Shown here: piece after piece, positions 1-4,850 of the stretch
Numbering within the stretch: the first letter of the stretch is position 1
How the letters are laid out: every line of letters starts with the position of its first letter
Assembly (NCBI GenBank): GCA_028289265.1
Contig: JAQGGU010000077.1
Location: 1-9,006, forward strand
Length of the DNA stretch: 9,006 bases
From: Candidatus Saccharimonadota bacterium
GTDB taxonomy: Bacteria > Patescibacteriota > Saccharimonadia > Saccharimonadales > UBA4665
Reading direction: 5' to 3'
Translations under genes and position numbers: made by a program
Notes under the pieces: model-generated
Databases searched by the model: none
What the model was told of the DNA's origin: nothing
The model's input: only the letters and a program-made list of their open reading frames with translations

Positions 1-511
1 TTCCGATCTGGCGCTCCTGGCTTTGCTTAAGTGCTTCGGTCGTTTGGTGCTGCGGCGTGACATCCAATTGTGTACCCCAGGCACGTATGACAGCGTCATT
101 CTCGATAACGCCTACTAGACTATTTAGAAAATATTTTTTATTACCATTGACATCCACTTCTTCGGATTCTTTGCCCTGCAGGTTGTAACCAGATGCAATA
201 AAGGCCTTAAAATACTGTATGTTCTGAGGAGCATTTTTATCCATAAGGTCACTAAGCCGGGCGCCAATGATCTGGTCCGCGGATTCCAAGCCGTACATTT
301 TAGCCATGGCGTCATTGGCTTCGGCCAGATATGCTCCTTTGAATACCAGCTTTAGTTGTTTGCTGAGAGGTAGGGAGGTCGGTATAGGTTCGTCCAGCTC
401 AAAACGCCATATCCCCTCGAGGCTGTTGTGGATAAAGTCGAAATACCGTTGCTCGGCCGCAATGAGTTTCGCTTCGATATCCGTCCCAGTGGTGGTCTCT
501 GCTTTCGGCAT
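1..511 (-). CDS. PAS-domain signalling protein, N-terminal part (runs off left edge)
   Basis: This minus-strand gene starts at the ATG read from 511 and stays open for 170 codons to the window edge, so its C-terminus is missing. The start is supported by a G-rich ribosome binding site (GAAGGGGGA, 516-524). Residues about 21-155 read as one PAS sensor domain. The stretch EGIWRFELDEPIPTSLP is typical of PAS modules in sensor kinases. It is followed by AYLAEANDAMAKMYGLES (60-77) and by a PAC-like end, WGTQLDVTPQHQ, which leads into a probable signalling helix (ALKQSQERQ). PAS domains sense small ligands, light or redox state and pass the signal to an output domain. By family habit the missing output could be a histidine kinase, a diguanylate cyclase or further PAS/GAF modules; this cannot be seen here. 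No membrane segment is visible, so this part is probably cytoplasmic. PAS assignment is fairly sure, the output unknown. Confidence 0.8.
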   Translation of the reverse strand, partial: MPKAETTTGTDIEAKLIAAEQRYFDFIHNSLEGIWRFELDEPIPTSLPLSKQLKLVFKGAYLAEANDAMAKMYGLESADQIIGARLSDLMDKNAPQNIQYFKAFIASGYNLQGKESEEVDVNGNKKYFLNSLVGVIENDAVIRAWGTQLDVTPQHQTTEALKQSQERQIG

Positions 512-566
512 ACAATCCCCCTTCAAGCCTATCCATAGACACGTTGCTATTTTCTATTCTAGCAGG

Positions 567-572
567 ATTATA
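567..572 (-). promoter_or_regulatory. Candidate -10 box (TATAAT) of the PAS gene
   Basis: On the minus strand, 572 to 567 reads a perfect TATAAT. A start about 7 bases downstream would give a leader of about 49 nt that contains the G-rich ribosome binding site. No good -35 box lies 16-18 bases upstream. The rest of the 512-732 gap shows no gene or strong hairpin. Confidence 0.45.
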
Positions 573-732
573 GCCATGAGTAGTTACATAGATAAAACTG
601 ACGGAGATTTATTGCGAAAGAGTAAGACTGTAATTTTTATTATGTAGATGAGTAAGTACGGTATGCAAAGCTTACACGGACCAGGACACATTCAAAAGTC
701 GGGTAGTAATACCTAATAATCTAATGGTGAGT

Positions 733-761
733 TTGACTTGTCATCTCAATGAGCCTACCAT
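733..761 (+). promoter_or_regulatory. Promoter of the arsR-like operon, probably leaderless
   Basis: TTGACT (733-738) and TACCAT (756-761) are separated by 17 bases, matching sigma70-type consensus at 5/6 and 4/6 positions. The expected transcription start, about 7 bases after the -10 box, falls on the A of the ATG at 768. No Shine-Dalgarno sequence precedes that ATG, so the mRNA is probably leaderless. A repressor of the ArsR type often binds its own promoter, but no clear dyad is visible here. Confidence 0.55.
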
Positions 762-767
762 GCAAAT

Positions 768-1133
768 ATGGTATTTAACCGATTAGTTAATTATAGTCCG
801 ATAGATGATCCGCTGAGCCAACTTTTCGCGGCACTAGCTGACCCTACACGCCGTTCCATACTTGCCCGTCTGAGTGTAGCTGACGCAACTGTGTCCGAGC
901 TTGCCGAGCCATATGATATGAGCTTGCCGGCGATATCAAAGCACTTGAAGATACTCGAGCAAGTCGGCCTGGTGTCGAAATCGAAGATAGCCCAGCAGCG
1001 GTTGTGTCGTTTGGAGGCCGAGCGGTTGCAGGAGGCCAATGAGTGGCTGGGCGAGTACCGGAAGTTTTGGGAAGCAAGTCTGGACAACCTTGACCAGTAT
1101 TTGCAGGATGTTCAATCTAAAGGTAAGGAGTAG
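768..1133 (+). CDS. ArsR-family winged-helix transcriptional repressor
   Basis: This 121-residue protein has the normal length and signature of ArsR-type regulators. FAALADPTRRSILARL (20-35) is the family's N-terminal helix motif. Residues 41-64 form the winged helix-turn-helix (TVSELAEPYDMSLPAISKHL), where MSLPAISKHLKILE is the DNA-recognition helix. The metal-binding ELCVCD motif of classical ArsR/SmtB sensors is absent and the only cysteine is at about residue 80, so a metal-sensing role is unlikely. It belongs to the common subgroup encoded directly upstream of an AHSA1/SRPBCC protein, as here: the next gene starts 3 bases after this stop. The likely role is a cytoplasmic dimeric repressor of its own operon, with an unknown ligand. 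The start has no ribosome binding site but has a -10 box ending 6 bases upstream, suggesting leaderless translation. Confidence 0.9.
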   Translation: MVFNRLVNYSPIDDPLSQLFAALADPTRRSILARLSVADATVSELAEPYDMSLPAISKHLKILEQVGLVSKSKIAQQRLCRLEAERLQEANEWLGEYRKFWEASLDNLDQYLQDVQSKGKE

Positions 1134-1136
1134 GCT

Positions 1137-1625
1137 ATGGCTGAATTAACCGTGAAGCAAACAGGCAACAAAATTATCCTTTCAAAAACTTTTGACGCGC
1201 CACAGGAGCTCGTGTTCTCAATGTTCAAAGACCCGGCGCAGTTGGCGAAGTGGTTCGGGCCGAAGACCTGGCCGGCGACTATCAAGCATTTCGATTTTCA
1301 GCCCGGCGGCGTGTGGCATTATTACATGACGGGCCCTGATGGCACAAAAGCATGGGGCAAAGCTACTTTCCAGGAGATCGACGAACCGAATTACATAAGT
1401 TATGTAGATGTTTTCTCGGACGAGGAGGGAAATGTAGACTCCAAGCTGCCACAAGCAGTCGTGAATGTTACGTTCGAGGAGATTGACGGCAGGACAACTA
1501 TCAGGTCAATAAGTGAATATAAGACCGCGGAAGAAGTGCAGAGGCTCATAGAAATGGGTATGGTCGAAGGTGTGACGGACACTTGGGATCAGCTGGAGCG
1601 CTTGATCGCCGAACAGGCGCGGTAA
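1137..1625 (+). CDS. AHSA1/SRPBCC-domain protein paired with ArsR
   Basis: This 162-residue protein has the SRPBCC (START/Bet v1-like) fold of the AHSA1 branch. The pattern is an opening strand with TFDAPQELVFSMFKDPAQLAKWFGP (18-42, family consensus for the first helix and the WFGP turn), then the hydrophobic-pocket strands with PGGVWHYYMTGPDG (56-69), and a long C-terminal helix with GMVEGVTDTWDQLERLIAE (141-159). The fold encloses a hydrophobic cavity that binds lipids or other small hydrophobic ligands; the ligand here is unknown. AHSA1 is named after an Hsp90 activator, but the bacterial single-domain members are not shown to do that job. AAGGAG (1125-1130) lies inside the end of the upstream arsR gene, so the two are co-transcribed and probably co-regulated. 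Confidence 0.88.
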   Translation: MAELTVKQTGNKIILSKTFDAPQELVFSMFKDPAQLAKWFGPKTWPATIKHFDFQPGGVWHYYMTGPDGTKAWGKATFQEIDEPNYISYVDVFSDEEGNVDSKLPQAVVNVTFEEIDGRTTIRSISEYKTAEEVQRLIEMGMVEGVTDTWDQLERLIAEQAR

Positions 1626-1641
1626 GTACCGCTCATGGTTC

Positions 1642-1650
1642 TGCTATAAT
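1642..1650 (+). promoter_or_regulatory. Extended -10 promoter of the DUF1003 gene
   Basis: TGCTATAAT (1642-1650) is a perfect extended -10 element (TGnTATAAT), which can work without a good -35 box; none is seen. It ends 9 bases before the ATG at 1660, so the mRNA leader would be at most about 3 nt. The gene has no Shine-Dalgarno sequence. Confidence 0.6.
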
Positions 1651-1659
1651 GCAGACATT

Positions 1660-2133
1660 ATGTCCGACCAGACACTACTAAACCGCCAAATCAGGGCAAT
1701 AAACAAAAATGAGCAGGTCCGTAAGCTGCAGACATTCGGTGATAAACTGGCCGACAAAGTTACCGCTATCGCGGGCTCCACGGGCTTCCTGACACTCAAC
1801 GTCGTATGGTTCGTCGTATGGACGCTTTTAAATACCGGCGTATTTGGCGAGCACTTAATCATCGACAAGTACCCTTTCAGCTTCCTGACAACTGCCGTGT
1901 CGCTTGAGGCGATTATATTGTCGACATTCGTGCTAATGAGCCAGCGGCGTCAAGCCAAGCTGGCCGATCTTCGTACTGACCTTGATTACCGCACTGATGT
2001 TAAGGCGGAGGCAGACATTAAGATTATTGTCAGCATGCTGGAACGATTGGCTGGTCAGCAGGGTGTTGATGTTACAGACTTATTGGCTGAAATGAAAGAC
2101 GACGAGCGAAGAGCCGTCCGGACGCGTCAGTAG
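1660..2133 (+). CDS. DUF1003 family membrane protein
   Basis: This 157-residue protein matches the DUF1003 family in length and layout. A polar N-terminus (1-39) containing KLADKVTAIAGS is followed by two membrane segments at about 41-60 and 72-93, with the family's YPFSFLT loop before the second. The signature MSQRRQAKLADLRTDLDYR (93-111) comes just after helix 2, and a charged, probably coiled tail follows. The function of DUF1003 is not established; it is a predicted inner-membrane protein with cytoplasmic ends. Its own extended -10 promoter in the 34-base gap after the AHSA1 gene suggests it is transcribed independently of the arsR operon, although read-through is possible because no terminator is seen between them. 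Confidence 0.85.
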   Translation: MSDQTLLNRQIRAINKNEQVRKLQTFGDKLADKVTAIAGSTGFLTLNVVWFVVWTLLNTGVFGEHLIIDKYPFSFLTTAVSLEAIILSTFVLMSQRRQAKLADLRTDLDYRTDVKAEADIKIIVSMLERLAGQQGVDVTDLLAEMKDDERRAVRTRQ

Positions 2134-2301
2134 ACAACCCCAGAATCACCACTACCAATAAATCTTGAAGGCTAGCCTCAACACCTTGATACTGTAGTTG
2201 AAAAGCAGATGCGGAACCCCTTATTGTATTATCCGCTGTAGCCGTGCCGAGATTCTTTTTAGAGGACTGGGTACGGGTGTTTATTTAAAGTGGATAAGCT
2301 A
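2134..2301. other. Gap between converging genes, no clear element
   Basis: The DUF1003 gene (plus) and the four-helix membrane protein gene (minus) converge here, so a bidirectional terminator would be expected. I see only a weak candidate: GCGGA and TCCGC arms around a 16-base loop near 2210-2236, without a T run. A 10-base perfect palindrome AGGCTAGCCT lies at 2169-2178. No small ORF with a ribosome binding site was found. Confidence 0.4.
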
Positions 2302-2937
2302 CTACCGGTTGACGGTGTCGACCTGTGCGCTTTCATCTATCTTGCGGTGGTAGCGCTCACCTTGTTTGCCGCCTGCTACCGCGGCTAGCAAGGTCACGGC
2401 AACGATTGCAAGCAGAGTAATGAGGCCGCCAGTAGAGAGGGTACCTTCGTTAATAGGCAAGCGAGGTAGGTTGAGCTGTTGGAGAATATTGTATTGGGTG
2501 CCAGCTACTGCACCAAGGCCGCCGAGAAGCAATGTAACGATTATGCCGATCAGCCAGACACCGAGGCCTTGTCGGCCGCCATCGAAGCGGGACATCCGAC
2601 CGGCTACATAGCCGCCAGCATAATAAGCGAGCCCCAAGGTGACGAGTAGTAGGATACCGCTGACAAGGCCTACGGTACTTGCCGTATCAGAGTTGACGGC
2701 ATTGGCATTATCCAGCGTGGTCAGAGCTATGGCGCTGCCCGCAGCTGCCAAAATGGCAGTCAGCATAGCGGCTATTCCGGTGGAAACCAGCCATCCGAAA
2801 AAGGCGGAACCAAAGTGGAACCCGCCGTATGTGCTGTGTGCCCGTTCGCGGTCAACGACGGCATGCTCGCGTGTAGCATCGTTGTCTTGTTCGCGTGTCC
2901 GATGCTCTGCATCGCCATGCGTAAGTGCGTGTGCCAT
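2302..2937 (-). CDS. Four-helix integral membrane protein, function unknown
   Basis: The 211-residue product has a very polar, histidine- and arginine-rich N-terminal tail (1-36) and then four predicted membrane segments at about 46-72, 88-112, 124-146 and 169-190, ending in a charged C-terminal tail. The entry to helix 1, YGGFHFGSAFFGWLVSTG, is a motif I associate with small uncharacterised membrane proteins of actinobacteria and relatives (TIGR04086/YrzE-like). That link is from memory and tentative. The glycine- and alanine-rich helices indicate tight packing; no catalytic motif is visible. The ATG is well supported by a near-ideal Shine-Dalgarno sequence, AAGGAGGTT at 2944-2952, which suggests strong translation. 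It is transcribed divergently from the small ORFs at 3135 and 3188, perhaps from a shared symmetric -10 region near 3075. Confidence 0.75.
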   Translation of the reverse strand: MAHALTHGDAEHRTREQDNDATREHAVVDRERAHSTYGGFHFGSAFFGWLVSTGIAAMLTAILAAAGSAIALTTLDNANAVNSDTASTVGLVSGILLLVTLGLAYYAGGYVAGRMSRFDGGRQGLGVWLIGIIVTLLLGGLGAVAGTQYNILQQLNLPRLPINEGTLSTGGLITLLAIVAVTLLAAVAGGKQGERYHRKIDESAQVDTVNR

Positions 2938-3074
2938 ATTTTCAACCTCCTTAGTTGTCTGTTTTCAGCGTAACTAATAGGGAGCAGCAGTTCTATGAGT
3001 AATCTCACTGCCACTGGCTGGATTGGTGAAGGGATAACCCCTATAGATTAGGCTTTCAGGTAAAAAAGGCGCAT

Positions 3075-3082
3075 ACTATAGT
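3075..3082. promoter_or_regulatory. Candidate bidirectional -10 region (ACTATAGT)
   Basis: The 8-base perfect palindrome ACTATAGT gives a TATAGT -10 box on the plus strand (3077-3082) and another on the minus strand (3080-3075). It lies in the divergent gap between the membrane protein gene and the small ORFs. On the plus strand TTCAGG (3055-3060) is a weak -35 box at 16-base spacing. Predicted leaders are about 46 nt (plus) and about 130 nt (minus). This is inferred from sequence symmetry alone. Confidence 0.35.
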
Positions 3083-3134
3083 TAGTAATGTGAAATATGT
3101 GACATTTTTTGATTCACAGGAAGCAGAGTAGCAT

Positions 3135-3191
3135 ATGTCAAAGGACCGCGGGCGTAAAGAAGTTAAGAAGCCAAAGCAGGCAAAAGTATGA
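3135..3191 (+). CDS. 18-residue basic peptide ORF, coupled to the next gene
   Basis: This very short ORF encodes MSKDRGRKEVKKPKQAKV and ends in TGA. Nine of its 18 residues are Lys or Arg. The Lys/Arg- and KKPK-rich pattern resembles small basic proteins often left unannotated in bacteria, so it may be a real product. An AGGAAG-like ribosome binding site (3119-3124) lies 10 bases upstream. The stop overlaps the next start as ATGA (3188-3191), the classic arrangement for translational coupling. It could therefore act as a leader whose translation delivers ribosomes to the 86-residue gene, as a nucleic-acid-binding peptide, or both. There is no hydrophobic segment. No function is known to me, and conservation is the test. 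Confidence 0.5.
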   Translation: MSKDRGRKEVKKPKQAKV

Positions 3192-3448
3192 CTTGGGGAA
3201 GAGTGGCTGCTTCCAAGCGCATAGACATTTATAACTCAGAAGTCGGTACAGAAGTCCGTAAAGCTCTCGAGACGCTTGAAGATGATTCCCGTTATATCAC
3301 CGAAGTGAGTTATACGGCCGACGCAGTGCATTATCCGGAAGGCTCGATGCCATTCGTGGAAAGGCATTTGCTGTATTTGCATCAGCATCCCTCCGTCAAT
3401 CCAATGCATTATCTCTCGAACTTGCGCCTCAAGCTGAAGATTCGTTAG
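3188..3448 (+). CDS. Hypothetical 86-residue protein
   Basis: I do not recognise this family. The protein is soluble in appearance, with no signal peptide or membrane segment. The first half looks helical (SEVGTEVRKALETLEDDSR). A middle strand-like stretch (YITEVSYTADAVHYPEG) is followed by a helix containing FVERHLLYLHQHP, and then NPMHYLSNLRLKLKIR to the end. There are four histidines in the second half, but their spacing does not form a metal motif that I know. There is no Shine-Dalgarno sequence directly before its ATG; instead the ATG overlaps the stop of the 18-residue ORF (ATGA), so it probably depends on translation of that ORF. The coupled arrangement and normal codon use support it as a real gene. 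Confidence 0.65.
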   Translation: MTWGRVAASKRIDIYNSEVGTEVRKALETLEDDSRYITEVSYTADAVHYPEGSMPFVERHLLYLHQHPSVNPMHYLSNLRLKLKIR

Positions 3449-3463
3449 TACTACCATTGCCTG

Positions 3464-3469
3464 TATAGT
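3464..3469 (+). promoter_or_regulatory. -10 box of the CDP-alcohol phosphatidyltransferase gene
   Basis: TATAGT at 3464-3469 ends 6 bases before the ATG at 3476, so transcription would start on or next to that A. The GTG at 3470 directly abuts the -10 box and could hardly be in the mRNA, which favours 3476 as the start. There is no convincing -35 box and no ribosome binding site. Confidence 0.5.
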
Positions 3470-3475
3470 GTGAGT

Positions 3476-4114
3476 ATGGATTTGCACAGAATTGAAGGTA
3501 CGCCGGAATGGGCTGATGTGCCCAGTTCAAAACGAAACACTTGGCAGATAGTCGCTGCGCGTACCGCCGGCATTGTTACTATCGGCAATTTCTTCAGCGT
3601 GCTTGGTTTGCTGAGCATACCTTTGGGGCTGGTTCTTATTAGAAATGACAGCTTTATCCTGGCTGTCATCGTACTGGCCATGGGAAGGGTGTGTGATCTT
3701 GCGGACGGCTGGTTCGCGGATAAGACAGGCACGAAGAGCCCGCTTGGTGAGAAAATAGATGCTTCTTTTGACAAGATTAGCACAGGGATAGTTATTGTCG
3801 GATTGATACTCCTTGGTACTATTTCCGCCCCGGCTATGGTGTTCTTGATCGCCCCGCACGCTGTCATCGCCGTTATTGCGCTAGTTGCATTTATAAAAGG
3901 CAGACCATTTCATCCTTCACGGGCCGGAAAGCTCAGCATGGCTGCTATTTGGGCGACAATTTTAGTATTTATAGTAGCTCAGCCGCTGCAAGGAACAGCC
4001 GAAGACGGCGCACGGTTATTGGCTTATGGTCTACTATGTCTATCTGTGAGCCTGGGGTTAGTAGCCCTTACCGGGTATATGCTGGAAATGTATAGGCGGC
4101 GGCGGAAGGTTTAG
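3476..4114 (+). CDS. CDP-alcohol phosphatidyltransferase family membrane protein
   Basis: Enzymes of this family transfer a phosphatidyl-type group from a CDP-activated lipid to an alcohol (glycerol phosphate, inositol phosphate, serine) in the inner membrane. The 212-residue protein (214 if the GTG at 3470 is used) has about six membrane segments. It carries the family signature D-x2-D-G-x2-A-R-x8-G-x3-D-x3-D as DLADGWFADKTGTKSPLG followed by EKIDASFD. Counted from the GTG, the four aspartates are residues 76, 79, 97 and 101, and glycines 80 and 93 are in place. These aspartates bind the metal and act in catalysis. The arginine after the alanine is replaced by aspartate (residue 84), which is unusual. 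The alcohol substrate cannot be told. It converges with the CarS-like gene, overlapping it by 4 bases; that enzyme could supply its CDP-lipid. Confidence 0.87.
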   Translation: MDLHRIEGTPEWADVPSSKRNTWQIVAARTAGIVTIGNFFSVLGLLSIPLGLVLIRNDSFILAVIVLAMGRVCDLADGWFADKTGTKSPLGEKIDASFDKISTGIVIVGLILLGTISAPAMVFLIAPHAVIAVIALVAFIKGRPFHPSRAGKLSMAAIWATILVFIVAQPLQGTAEDGARLLAYGLLCLSVSLGLVALTGYMLEMYRRRRKV

Positions 4115-4668
4115 ACGGGCTGGTCTTTGAGGCCTAACTTCCAACCGATGTATGTCGAGGCGAGATGCATGCCAAACCATATGATAACGATCAGGACGTA
4201 GTGGCGCAGCGATAAAATGACGAACGGCAAGCTTACTAACAGGGCGCCGACAACATAGTCAAGCTGGTCAAAAGGAAACCAGCTTTTACCGGACTCAGTG
4301 CCATGGCGGCGTTTGAAAAAGCTCTCGATAGCGTCGCCACCCAGTGCCCCCAGCCCAAATAATGGGCCCAATATAAGCGTCGGGAAGTCGGCATAAGGAA
4401 CGTGGGCGGTGAATATATCTGACCAGGAAATATGGGCGGCAGCGAGTTGTTGCAGCCATAAGACGAGTGTGGCGACTATCATGCCGCTGACGAGTCCACG
4501 CCAGGTTTTGTGGGAGCCGAGCACCGGGCGGCCGTGAAACTTTTTGCCAAAATCTATGCGGGCATTCCATTTTTGTACTAGTGGCATGCGCGCCGTAAGG
4601 ATTGGCGCACCATTAGCCGCGGCTGCCGGTAGCATAAACCAGAATGCGAATAGTATATCGTGGAGCAT
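4111..4668 (-). CDS. CDP-archaeol synthase (CarS) family cytidylyltransferase
   Basis: This is an integral membrane protein of the CarS/DUF46 family, whose archaeal members use CTP to activate the ether lipid precursor to CDP-archaeol. Family motifs are clear: FMLPAAAANGAP near the start, the phosphate-handling block HGRPVLGSHKTWRGL, and GDAIESFFKRR followed by FPFDQLDYVVGA. About five hydrophobic helices are visible. The start is uncertain. ATG 4668 (185 residues) fits the usual family N-terminus and has an extended -10 box 8 bases upstream. ATG 4707 (198 residues) has AAAGG only one base before it. In a bacterium the natural substrate may be phosphatidic acid or an ether analogue, so the enzyme may stand in for CdsA; this is inference. 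Its 3' end overlaps the converging phosphatidyltransferase gene. Confidence 0.87.
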   Translation of the reverse strand: MLHDILFAFWFMLPAAAANGAPILTARMPLVQKWNARIDFGKKFHGRPVLGSHKTWRGLVSGMIVATLVLWLQQLAAAHISWSDIFTAHVPYADFPTLILGPLFGLGALGGDAIESFFKRRHGTESGKSWFPFDQLDYVVGALLVSLPFVILSLRHYVLIVIIWFGMHLASTYIGWKLGLKDQPV

Positions 4669-4676
4669 ACCTTTAA

Positions 4677-4685
4677 AGTGTACCA
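4677..4685 (-). promoter_or_regulatory. Extended -10 promoter of the carS-like gene
   Basis: On the minus strand, 4685 to 4677 reads TGGTACACT, an extended -10 element (TGnTACACT). It ends 8 bases before the ATG read from 4668. This again gives leaderless geometry and argues for the internal start over the ATG at 4707. Confidence 0.45.
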
Positions 4686-4716
4686 AAAGTGGAGGAACCC
4701 ACTGCATGCCTTTCTC

Positions 4717-4731
4717 TTATTTTGAAAATAA
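4717..4731. repeat. 15-base AT-rich palindrome upstream of the carS-like gene
   Basis: TTATTTTGAAAATAA is a perfect inverted repeat with 7-base arms around one central base. It lies 49 bases upstream of the preferred carS start. It could be a repressor operator. Read on the minus strand it also contains TATTTT, a possible -10 box for a longer transcript starting at the ATG at 4707. Chance occurrence is possible in AT-rich DNA. Confidence 0.4.
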
Positions 4732-4850
4732 AACGAGCGAGAAAGATAGTGGAATTCTTGCACCATGCGCAGGGGTGAATATTCTGTAAAGAAAAAATGC
4801 TAGATTGTCATTCGTAGTATGCGTAGAACAGGGAAGCGATCTGTAATGAG

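Noticed and set aside
267..647. Plus-strand 126-codon open frame opposite the PAS gene
   Set aside because: Most of it lies antisense to the clearly recognisable PAS domain and it has no ribosome binding site or family features.
2208..2236. GCGGA/TCCGC hairpin in the convergent gap as a terminator
   Set aside because: The stem is only five bases around a 16-base loop and no T run follows.
2366..2977. Plus-strand frames opposite the four-helix membrane protein
   Set aside because: The minus-strand reading has a near-perfect Shine-Dalgarno and a membrane-protein pattern; the opposite frames are shadows.
3089..3120. CRP-like TGTGA ... TCACA arms before the 18-residue ORF
   Set aside because: The arms are much too far apart for the TGTGA-N6-TCACA site, so this is only a loose inverted repeat.
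3135..3191. Recoded UGA (as in SR1/Gracilibacteria)
   Set aside because: The only TGA ending a gene forms an ATGA overlap with the next start, glycine is encoded by normal GGN codons throughout, and no gene needs UGA read-through.
4544..4789. Plus-strand 81-codon open frame over the carS start and the following gap
   Set aside because: It is antisense to the conserved CarS N-terminus, with no ribosome binding site and no recognisable protein pattern.
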